NCBI GenBank assembly: GCA_045617225.1
Contig: JAZLIC010000119.1
Location: 1 to 20,627 of the forward strand
Origin: JAZLIC01 sp045617225
GTDB lineage: Bacteria > Bacillota > Clostridia > Monoglobales > Monoglobaceae
DNA: 20,627 nucleotides
Direction: 5' to 3'
Part shown: one piece after another, positions 14,148-20,627 of the stretch
How positions within the stretch are numbered: position 1 is the first letter of the stretch
Layout: every line of letters starts with the position of its first letter
Notes under the pieces: model-generated
The model's input: the letters and a program-made list of their open reading frames with translations, nothing else
Databases searched by the model: none
Told to the model about the DNA's origin: nothing
Translations under genes and position numbers: made by a program

Positions 14148-16973
14148 CTATACCTCAAATTTCTTTTCAATCGTTAATATATTTTTATCGTTTTCATATT
14201 TATACTTAATATCGTCCATAGTCTTTTTTACCATAAAGATACCAAGTCCGCCGATGGAACGTTCCTCTGCCGAGAGAGTAACATCAGGGTCATCACGGGT
14301 AAGCGGATTATAAGGTATGCCTTCGTCCTCAAAGCGGATACGTACACTCTTTTCATCTTCTTTGGCAATAAGCTTTACAGTAATCGGTCCCTCTGTGTCT
14401 TTATATCCGTAGCGAACGATGTTGCTGAAGATTTCGTCAATGGCAACATTGATTTGGATAACCGCTTTCATCGGGCAGTTTAACTTTTCAAGCTCTGTTT
14501 CAACAAACTCCGTTACTACGGATATATCTTCTAAGTGAGCTTTTTCCAAATGTACAAACGGTACGGGCGGTGTGCCGATATACTTAAATGCAACCATGGT
14601 AATATCATCAAATTGAGGTGCGTCACCCTGGAATGCGTCTACATCTTTCTTTACATATTCACACATAGATTTTACATCTTCAAAGTCCTGAGAAGATATA
14701 GCGGATAATAATCGGTCGTCGCCATAAAGCTCGTTATCACTGTTTGTGGCTTCGGTAACGCCGTCGGTATAAAGATATACGGTATCGCCCGGGGATAGCT
14801 GTATCTCTTGCGTTTTGTAAGGGAAGCCATCCATTCCGGCAAGAACAAATCCTGCCTTTGCCTTTATCATTTCGACTGTACCGTCTGCCTTCTTGATGAT
14901 TGGCGGATTGTGACCGGCGTTGGCAAAGCTTAAAATACCGGTCTTTAAGTCTATCTGTCCCTGCCAAGCGGTAACAAACATTCCGGCATCGTTTCCTTCG
15001 CAAAGTGCAGTATTACTGTGGGTGAATACATCGGCAAGCTTCATCTGCGCTTCGGTCAGGCTTTTAAGCTCTGTCTTTGCACGCATCATAAACATTGCCG
15101 CCGGAATTCCCTTGCCTGATACATCTGCAACCAAGAAGTTGAGTGTATTGGAGTCGGTCATATAAAAGTCATAAAAATCGCCGCCAACTTCTTTTGCAGG
15201 ATTCATTGAAGCAAAGATGTCAAAATCCTTGCGCTTCGGATAAGCAGGGAAAACGTTTGGCAGAGCGGATTTTTGAATATTTTTGGCAAATTCAAGCTCT
15301 GCATCAATTCGCTTTGATGCTTCGTCAATATACTTTTTAAGCGTGTCTACCGTTCGGTTAATATCGTCCGAGAGTGAAGAAAACTCCTCGTTTGAACGAA
15401 CATCTACAACCTCTGTTAAATCACCTTCCGTAATCTTGGCAAGTGAACCGTTGATGGTTTTGATTTGGTTTACCACTACACGCTTAATAAGCATAAATAT
15501 TAAGGCGAACATAATGGCAAATACCAAAATTTCCATATATGTATTAACATAAAGGACTATATTTCTGGTGTAAAGAACATCTTTTTCAGGCATAATTGCA
15601 ATAATTGAATACCCATTTATCTTACGACATTTCAAACAGCTGTCTTCATATGCCATATTTGCATTAAGCGCTTGATCTTCTTTTGGTAAGAATATCTTTG
15701 ACAAATCACTTTTTAAAGTATTTATCAAAGAGCTATCGGGAAGACTTAGTATATTCAGGTCTTTGTCTGCGATGATAACATATCCGTTTTGACCGACGTG
15801 ATAATTTTTTGTAATTCCGACAATATCTTTACTGATGGCATTTTGAAGTTGCTGTGCATCATAGCCTACCTGAATGAATCCATCATCGGTTTTAACACCG
15901 GCGTATTTGCGTGATATAATTGAATTGTAAGAAATCGGTCCGTATTCCTGAACATATTCCGAAACTCCGGCTAAAAGACAAAGAAATTCTGCCGATTGCT
16001 TGCCCGATGCCATATCATAACCGATAAATGTAGGGTTAGAGCTGTCGGTGATAATTCCGTCTTTGTTTACAATATCAATTTCCGCAACATCATGTTTTTT
16101 TGCCAATTGCTTTAAATCGGTACTGCCAACATCTTTTAAAACGGTATGCGTTAAGCTAAGAAGAGTTCTGTCGGAGGTGTCCTTAATAGTTGCTTCCGCT
16201 TCGTTTAAAGCATTATCCAGCAGAATATTTCTCTGTTCTATTGCGATTGCATCTTGAAGTCTGAATACAAAGAATGAAGTAGTGACGAATGCAAATAACA
16301 CGGTAATAAGCAACCATTTTTGGATAGTTTGCGCAATTCGTGCCTGGTGCTTTACTTTTTCGCCGTTTTTGTTTTTCCTGCCGGAAATAAATGTGATAAG
16401 AATACAAGATAACATAACTGCAAAGGCGTTAGCTATAATCATTGGCGTCGAACAAGCCGCCACTACCGCCATAGCCTTGTCAGGGGTTGCCATATTTGTG
16501 ATAAATACCATTGTCAGGTGGAATACTTCCATTACAACGCCGATTGCAAAAGCCAATAACCAACCGGGCTTTTTATCCTCAAACATAAACTTCCTGAGCA
16601 GTGCAGAATAAAAACCTGCGATGATAGTGGAAACCGAGCAGGCAACCCTTGTAAACGTACCTACGCCCCATGCGACTGCAATCCAACGTTCTATGCCGCC
16701 GATTAAACCTGCAATGATACCGGCAGGCCAACCGAACATAAGACCTGCAATCAAAACAGCAGCGTCACGGCAGTTTACCTGTGCGTTATTTACAGGTATA
16801 CCCCATTCGGTGCCGAGGATTGCAAAGCCGCCGAAAATAATGCCGAAGATGATTTGCTTAGTAACTTTATTTAATTTCCCAAACGGTGTTCTCTTGTCTA
16901 AAAAGTATAATATGCTTGATGCCAGCACCAATAAAACGGCAGCGGCACTAAGCGTTATGTATCCGGGTTGCAT
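14148..16973 (-). CDS. Membrane sensor with 5TM-LYT, sensor, HAMP, SpoIIE phosphatase and RsbW-like kinase domains
   Basis: This 941-residue protein carries most of a partner-switch pathway in one chain. Residues about 1-195 are a LytS-like multi-helix membrane domain ('NCRDAAVLIAGLMFGWPAG', 67-85). A further membrane helix (220-237) and an extracytoplasmic Cache-like sensor (about 240-465) follow, then a helix (478-497) and HAMP (498-552). The PP2C/SpoIIE domain (about 556-800) shows 'EVGGDFYDF' (D599, D602), 'ADVSGKGIPAA' (D617), 'YTDGVTEA' (D737) and 'FDDITM' (D789, D790). The C-terminal HATPase (about 805-941) has the N-box 'AIDEIFSNIVRYGY' (E847, N851), 'FEDEGIPYNPL' and 'GGLGIFMVKK'. 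It could both phosphorylate and dephosphorylate the two STAS proteins of the operon. Ribosome binding site GAGGT. Confidence 0.92.
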   Translation of the reverse strand: MQPGYITLSAAAVLLVLASSILYFLDKRTPFGKLNKVTKQIIFGIIFGGFAILGTEWGIPVNNAQVNCRDAAVLIAGLMFGWPAGIIAGLIGGIERWIAVAWGVGTFTRVACSVSTIIAGFYSALLRKFMFEDKKPGWLLAFAIGVVMEVFHLTMVFITNMATPDKAMAVVAACSTPMIIANAFAVMLSCILITFISGRKNKNGEKVKHQARIAQTIQKWLLITVLFAFVTTSFFVFRLQDAIAIEQRNILLDNALNEAEATIKDTSDRTLLSLTHTVLKDVGSTDLKQLAKKHDVAEIDIVNKDGIITDSSNPTFIGYDMASGKQSAEFLCLLAGVSEYVQEYGPISYNSIISRKYAGVKTDDGFIQVGYDAQQLQNAISKDIVGITKNYHVGQNGYVIIADKDLNILSLPDSSLINTLKSDLSKIFLPKEDQALNANMAYEDSCLKCRKINGYSIIAIMPEKDVLYTRNIVLYVNTYMEILVFAIMFALIFMLIKRVVVNQIKTINGSLAKITEGDLTEVVDVRSNEEFSSLSDDINRTVDTLKKYIDEASKRIDAELEFAKNIQKSALPNVFPAYPKRKDFDIFASMNPAKEVGGDFYDFYMTDSNTLNFLVADVSGKGIPAAMFMMRAKTELKSLTEAQMKLADVFTHSNTALCEGNDAGMFVTAWQGQIDLKTGILSFANAGHNPPIIKKADGTVEMIKAKAGFVLAGMDGFPYKTQEIQLSPGDTVYLYTDGVTEATNSDNELYGDDRLLSAISSQDFEDVKSMCEYVKKDVDAFQGDAPQFDDITMVAFKYIGTPPVPFVHLEKAHLEDISVVTEFVETELEKLNCPMKAVIQINVAIDEIFSNIVRYGYKDTEGPITVKLIAKEDEKSVRIRFEDEGIPYNPLTRDDPDVTLSAEERSIGGLGIFMVKKTMDDIKYKYENDKNILTIEKKFEV

Positions 16974-17015
16974 AATTATTACCTCACTTCATAAAATCCT
17001 ATTATACAAAGCCTA

Positions 17016-18617
17016 TTATCGATTGGCTGAATATAATACACCTTTTTTTACCATTTCAATTTTGTTCGCTTGTAACAACAACTCGCATTGTATCAGTACG
17101 GTATCAAGACCTGTTGATATAAAATCAGTCACGGCGTCCAAAATAATCACAATCGCAAGTGCTTCGGCAGGAATGCCAAGCTGAGTAAACGCAATGATAT
17201 AGCAAGCAAGAGCTCCGCCAACGATTGGGGGAACTGCCATAGTAACAATAGTGATTACTATCAAAGCCGTTATAATCCATACTATGGATATTTCTACATT
17301 GTACATTTCGGAAAAGCACAAAGCGCACGCCACAAAGTTTATAGCACTGATTGGCTTATAAAGCACAATGCCGAGAGGCAGACCAAAGCTTGTCATTTTT
17401 GGATTGATACCTAAGCTATGTTCACAACAAGAAGCGTTGCTGCCAAATGCTGCCGAGGAAGATGCAGTAGTAAATGCAATCAAAAATGTCGGCAAAACTT
17501 TTTTCATAAATATGTGAATATTTACTTTTAATTTCAGACATACATAAATAATAATTCCAATTGTAAAAAGTAATGCCGGCACTACATAACAAATGAGCGG
17601 CTTCCATACAAGCAGTATATTTGCGACTGAATCAGACCATATTGCACGGAGCAGAATGATAAAAATTGAAAGGGGTACTAAGTTGCTGACTAATTCCATT
17701 AAATACTGAACAATGTAATTTACTTGTTCAATGAACATTGCCGCCATTTTTGTCTGATTTCCGAGCATTAACATAACGCAACCAACTGCTACGGCAAGCA
17801 AGTTAATCTGCATAGTGTTGCCTTCTATAAAAGGACTGAATATATCTTTTGGGAATACACTGAGCAGTAATTCAAAAATGCTTTTAAAACCGGAGGTTGT
17901 AATTTGTGTATTTGCATAATTCAGATGCAAAAAAGGCATTAAAGCAGCCAATGAAAGTGCGGTTACCAAAAATGTTATACCGCCAAAACGCAAGAACATT
18001 TTTTTGCCTATTCTGTTTAAGATTCCGGTATCTCCAATCCCGTAAATACCCCAGGCGACAGATAAAAATATCATAGGGCTTGCAATAGCGGATACTATAC
18101 CAAAAAAAGTATTATAGATGGGCGATAATATGTAATTGTTGCAGCTTGTGCGTAATTCTTCCGGTAAAAGGAGACCAACAAAGCCGAAAATAATCGCCCC
18201 AATAAAAGCAAACAATAAGCCGGTTAAAGGGTTTACCTGTCGCCTTTTAAGTTGTATGGAAACAACATTGGTGCCTTTTTGGTAATTAAATAACGGACAA
18301 AGACCCATATGCGACAACATACTCGAACTGTAATCGCTAAATTCGTCGTCTTCTTCTAACGGGTCATATTTTTCGCCTTTTAGTTCTAAGTGGATATAAG
18401 GCTTAGTAAATTGACTGCCTATAATAAACGAAAAGACAGCTTCTTCTCCAAATTTGCTTTGCCATTTAATGAGTATATCTTCGATGGAAAGACGCAATCT
18501 GAGGATATTCCTTCGCTCCATTCCGACAGTTTCCAAAAAAGTCTGTACCTTCTCGGATACCAAATCAATATACTGTGATTTAAGCGCAAATTTGGTTACA
18601 CTCTTACTGATTTTCAT
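17016..18617 (-). CDS. DAACS-type cation:dicarboxylate/amino-acid symporter with N-terminal degenerate HATPase domain
   Basis: Residues about 130-533 are a sodium:dicarboxylate symporter (SDF/DAACS family): about eight membrane helices, the re-entrant serine-rich 'TTASSSAAFGSN' (383-394) and a C-terminal 'DAVTDFISTGLDTV' (494-507). This predicts uptake of a dicarboxylate or acidic/neutral amino acid. Residues 1-125 are extra and resemble an RsbW-type HATPase: N-box-like 'LRLSIEDILIKW' (41-52), 'GEKYDPLEED' (81-90) aligning to the 'DEGIPYNPL' box of the neighbouring sensor, and closing strand 'YQKGTNVVSIQL'. The key Asn of the N-box and the Asp of the G1 box are absent, so ATP binding is doubtful and a docking role is likelier. 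Start follows AGAGGT; it lies 23 bases after the STAS gene. Confidence 0.88.
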   Translation of the reverse strand: MKISKSVTKFALKSQYIDLVSEKVQTFLETVGMERRNILRLRLSIEDILIKWQSKFGEEAVFSFIIGSQFTKPYIHLELKGEKYDPLEEDDEFSDYSSSMLSHMGLCPLFNYQKGTNVVSIQLKRRQVNPLTGLLFAFIGAIIFGFVGLLLPEELRTSCNNYILSPIYNTFFGIVSAIASPMIFLSVAWGIYGIGDTGILNRIGKKMFLRFGGITFLVTALSLAALMPFLHLNYANTQITTSGFKSIFELLLSVFPKDIFSPFIEGNTMQINLLAVAVGCVMLMLGNQTKMAAMFIEQVNYIVQYLMELVSNLVPLSIFIILLRAIWSDSVANILLVWKPLICYVVPALLFTIGIIIYVCLKLKVNIHIFMKKVLPTFLIAFTTASSSAAFGSNASCCEHSLGINPKMTSFGLPLGIVLYKPISAINFVACALCFSEMYNVEISIVWIITALIVITIVTMAVPPIVGGALACYIIAFTQLGIPAEALAIVIILDAVTDFISTGLDTVLIQCELLLQANKIEMVKKGVLYSANR

Positions 18618-18640
18618 AATAACCTCTATGCATATAAATT

Positions 18641-18937
18641 TTATTTTATAGTTAAAATATCCGAAAAGCCGGTGATTTCAAAAACTTCGTTTATATCATC
18701 GTTTACATTACACAAATTCATCGTGCCTTGCTTATTCATTTGCTTTTGAGCCGCAAGTAATATACGAAGTCCTGCCGATGAAATATACTCTAACTTCTCA
18801 AAATCAAGAATGAGGCTTTCTACTCCGTTTAAAGATGCGTTTAAGACATCATCTAACTGCGGTGCAGTGGTTGTATCCAGCCTGCCAACTAATTTAATTG
18901 TAAGTTCGCTTCCGTTTTGTTCTTTTAAAATTTCCAT
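18641..18937 (-). CDS. Single-domain STAS protein (anti-sigma factor antagonist, RsbV/SpoIIAA-like)
   Basis: The product (98 residues) is a stand-alone STAS domain: beta strand and 'GRLDTTTAPQLD', then the phospho-acceptor 'LEYISSAGLRILL' shared almost exactly with the STAS-kinase fusion of the same operon, and 'EVFEITGFSDIL'. In known systems an RsbW-type kinase phosphorylates one Ser here and a PP2C phosphatase removes it; the form decides which partner is bound. Two ATGs are in frame (18943 and 18937). The second is preferred because GAGAGGT (18950-18944) touches the first but is properly spaced from the second. It is the first gene of the operon. No sigma factor lies nearby, so its partner may be the symporter's HATPase domain or the sensor. 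Confidence 0.92.
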   Translation of the reverse strand: MEILKEQNGSELTIKLVGRLDTTTAPQLDDVLNASLNGVESLILDFEKLEYISSAGLRILLAAQKQMNKQGTMNLCNVNDDINEVFEITGFSDILTIK

Positions 18938-18999
18938 TTTCATACCTCTCTTTTATGATTAAATTTTAATTTTAATTGCACATAAATAACAACGAATAC

Positions 19000-19028
19000 A
19001 TTTTATCACAAAATTATAAATATTTCAA
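19000..19028 (-). promoter_or_regulatory. Probable promoter of the five-gene signalling operon
   Basis: On the minus strand TTGAAA (19028-19023) and TAAAAT (19005-19000) are exactly 17 bases apart, 63 bases before the chosen STAS start. It looks like a housekeeping sigma promoter. Two arms of a 10-bp inverted repeat (19003-19012 and 19056-19065) bracket it. Confidence 0.6.
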
Positions 19029-19065
19029 TAATAAATAATAATAAAATTGATAAAATTTGTGATAA
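19003..19065. repeat. Inverted repeat TTATCACAAA ... TTTGTGATAA bracketing the operon promoter
   Basis: The 10-base arms at 19003-19012 and 19056-19065 are perfect inverted copies, 43 bases apart. The first overlaps the -10 box and the second lies upstream of the -35 box. Such paired sites could be repressor operators bound with looping. The intervening DNA is extremely AT-rich, so partial chance matching is possible. Confidence 0.4.
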
Positions 19066-19301
19066 GATATGAGAAATATTTAAAAAATACCTGTAAAATA
19101 AAAGAAAGGCTATAGCAGCCTGATTCTTAAAAAATCATTTTGCTACAGCCTCTGTCTCTGCGTGACGATATTACTGTCACCCTAAAATTCCCGTATTTTA
19201 TGCGGTTTTCCGACTTTTTTGAATATCAATTTCGAAAGCAAATAAATCTCTTTTTACAAAATTTATTTTAACACATTTTTTTTAATTTTACAAGTATTTT
19301 T
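19066..19301. other. Gene-free spacer between the signalling operon and the recombinase
   Basis: This AT-rich spacer holds the recombinase terminator (19094-19150), a small inverted repeat GTGAC/GTCAC (19162-19166/19176-19180), and otherwise no reading frame with a plausible ribosome binding site. Large serine recombinases usually lie next to the attachment site of their element, so an att site may be here, but none can be recognised without the empty site. Confidence 0.4.
19094..19150 (-). terminator. Rho-independent terminator of the recombinase gene
   Basis: On the minus strand GGCTGTAGCA (19150-19141) pairs with TGCTATAGCC (19117-19108), nine of ten positions, with an inner TGATT/AATCA stem (19121-19125/19133-19137). 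It is followed by TTTCTTTTATTTT. It lies about 150 bases after the recombinase stop and about 75 bases before the signalling-operon promoter. Confidence 0.7.
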
Positions 19302-20627
19302 TTATTTGGGCAAGTTGATTTCATAAGGTATTTCACCTGCGAACCATATTGTTGCCTTTTCTTTTGAGTGTACTTCAATTCTCTCAACAATTTTTCTGAC
19401 AAGGTCAGGACTGTATTCTGTTAATTCCTCTCTCATTTCATCTACAGCTTTGAATATATCTTTTAGTTTCGCCGTTTCCGAGTTATTGAGTTTTTGTGCA
19501 ATTTCATACTGCTTATTTTCTTCCCGAAGCTTTTTTATTTTATCCATAATTTTTGCACATCTGTCATCAAGTTCGTCTGATGATATTTCTCCGATTGAGT
19601 TTTTCTCAATCACCTTACGCAGTTTGTTATTCAGTTCTTCAATTCTTGCCTTATTTTCCGTTATCAGCGGTTGTTCCTTTTCACCGAGTATTGTGCTTAT
19701 AGTGCATTTAATAATATCTTTTACCCTCGATTTACTGTTATACACGGTGTTTATTGCAGCCAGCATCGTTTCTTTTAAGAATTCATCATCAATTGTCGGT
19801 GAATTGGGGCAATATTGTTTACCTTCGTTTGTTCTTCCAAGGCATCTCCATTTATATTGTTTTTCATTTTTCTTTGTTACCCACATGGTTCGCCTGTATT
19901 TTGTACCGCATTGACCGCATATGATTTTGTTATTGAATTCAAATTTGCCGCTGTATTTCATAAACTCATCTTTGTTTTCATTTCTTCTGATGCAGCTTCT
20001 CTTTTTTACCTCAATTTGAACCATATCGAATTTTTCTCTTTGAATGATTGGAATGTGATGATCCCTTACCAAATATTGAGTGATTTGCCCTGTGTTTTTA
20101 ATGGTCTTTTTGTCTATTACATTTGATGTGAATGTTTTTTGTGTAAGTACATCTCCGGCATACTTTTCATTGGTAAGTATTCTTTTAACGGCTTCGGGCT
20201 TCCATTCATCTTTTCCGCCGGGCGATTTTCTGTTTTGGTCTTTCAAAAGTCCGCAGATTTCCTTTAAGCTTTTACCTCGCAAGTATTCCTCGAATATGAA
20301 TATTACTACAGTGGCTTGTTCAAAATCCGGACTTATATTCTTATTCTCATCTTGTTTATAGCCATATACCATATTAAAGTTATATCCTACATTACCGGCT
20401 TTATACCGCATACGTTTGCCGTTCTTAACATTTGCACTTATTGATTCACTTTCCGATTGGGCAAACATTGCGTATAACGCCAGCAACATTTCGCTGTTTA
20501 AATTCAGCGTATTTAGATTTTCCTTTTCAAAATATATTCCGATATCTTTTTCACGAAGCCGTCTGCAAATGCTGATGGTATCAAGCAAATTCCTTGCAAA
20601 TCTTGATACGGATTTTGTTAGTATCAG
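19302..20627 (-). CDS. Large serine recombinase, N-terminus beyond the window edge
   Basis: The frame runs open to the right edge; 441 residues are visible. The first residues, reading LTKSVSRFARN and then 'LLDTISICRRLREKDIGIYFEKENLNTL', are the end of the resolvase catalytic domain, so the catalytic Ser and true start lie outside. Next come the recombinase domain ('GYKQDENKNISPD', 'SLKEICGLLKD', 'WKPEAVKRILTNEKYAGDVL'), a zinc ribbon ('CGQCGTKYRRTMW' and 'WRCLGRTNEGKQYCPNS') and a long charged coiled coil (about 'NKARIEELNNKLRKVIEKN' to 'EENKQYEIAQKLNN') typical of integrases that control directionality. It probably moves an integrative element or prophage extending to the right. In-frame TTG at 20588 is not the start. 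Confidence 0.93.
   Translation of the reverse strand: MILTKSVSRFARNLLDTISICRRLREKDIGIYFEKENLNTLNLNSEMLLALYAMFAQSESESISANVKNGKRMRYKAGNVGYNFNMVYGYKQDENKNISPDFEQATVVIFIFEEYLRGKSLKEICGLLKDQNRKSPGGKDEWKPEAVKRILTNEKYAGDVLTQKTFTSNVIDKKTIKNTGQITQYLVRDHHIPIIQREKFDMVQIEVKKRSCIRRNENKDEFMKYSGKFEFNNKIICGQCGTKYRRTMWVTKKNEKQYKWRCLGRTNEGKQYCPNSPTIDDEFLKETMLAAINTVYNSKSRVKDIIKCTISTILGEKEQPLITENKARIEELNNKLRKVIEKNSIGEISSDELDDRCAKIMDKIKKLREENKQYEIAQKLNNSETAKLKDIFKAVDEMREELTEYSPDLVRKIVERIEVHSKEKATIWFAGEIPYEINLPK

Noticed and set aside
19003..19065. Rex-type redox operator
   Set aside because: The half-sites are in the reversed (everted) order and 43 bases apart instead of the compact TTGTGA-N6-TCACAA layout.

Overview
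The window looks like a chromosomal segment of a low-GC gut-type Firmicute, probably a Clostridia member (Oscillospiraceae/Lachnospiraceae-like). This is inferred from AT-rich spacers, strong AGGAGG-type ribosome binding sites, SpoIIE/RsbV-type regulators and the general protein character; genus cannot be set by eye. No rRNA, tRNA or CRISPR array was seen.

Layout. (1) 1-740: the end of an IS3-family element (start of its OrfA on the minus strand), then an orphan four-helix-bundle (S23/bAvd-like) gene preceded by a 9-bp hairpin. (2) 733-4847, minus: a xylose operon, xylA - GH30 glycosidase - xylB, divergent from an AraC-type regulator at 5366-6115. Their 518-bp spacer carries overlapping divergent promoters, a 10-bp-phased direct repeat and a strikingly structured non-coding stretch (about 4946-5282). 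(3) 6264-8768: glycogen phosphorylase, followed after 48 bp by a three-gene polar amino-acid-type ABC transporter (8817-11161). (4) 11291-12319: NAD-dependent GAPDH ending in a strong bidirectional terminator. (5) 12400-18937, minus: a compact five-gene operon with its own promoter (19000-19028) and terminator (12322-12368). In transcription order it encodes a STAS protein; a DAACS-type symporter with an N-terminal degenerate HATPase domain; a membrane sensor combining LytS-like 5TM, sensor, HAMP, PP2C (SpoIIE) and HATPase (RsbW-like) domains; a MESH1-like HD hydrolase; and a STAS-phosphotransferase fusion. (6) 19302-end, minus: a large serine recombinase running off the right edge, with its terminator at 19094-19150.

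How the genes work together. The left half is carbon handling: xylose release, isomerisation and phosphorylation, alpha-glucan phosphorolysis and lower glycolysis. The right half is the most unusual part. It holds all parts of a phosphorylation-based partner switch (two STAS proteins, one PP2C phosphatase, one apparently intact and one degenerate HATPase) but no sigma factor. Instead these parts are physically fused or linked to a solute carrier, a (p)ppGpp-hydrolase-like HD protein and an APH-like kinase. I read it as a candidate nutrient-sensing or transport-control module whose outputs are a transporter and a small-molecule kinase rather than a sigma factor. The function is inference; the domain layout is read directly from the sequence.
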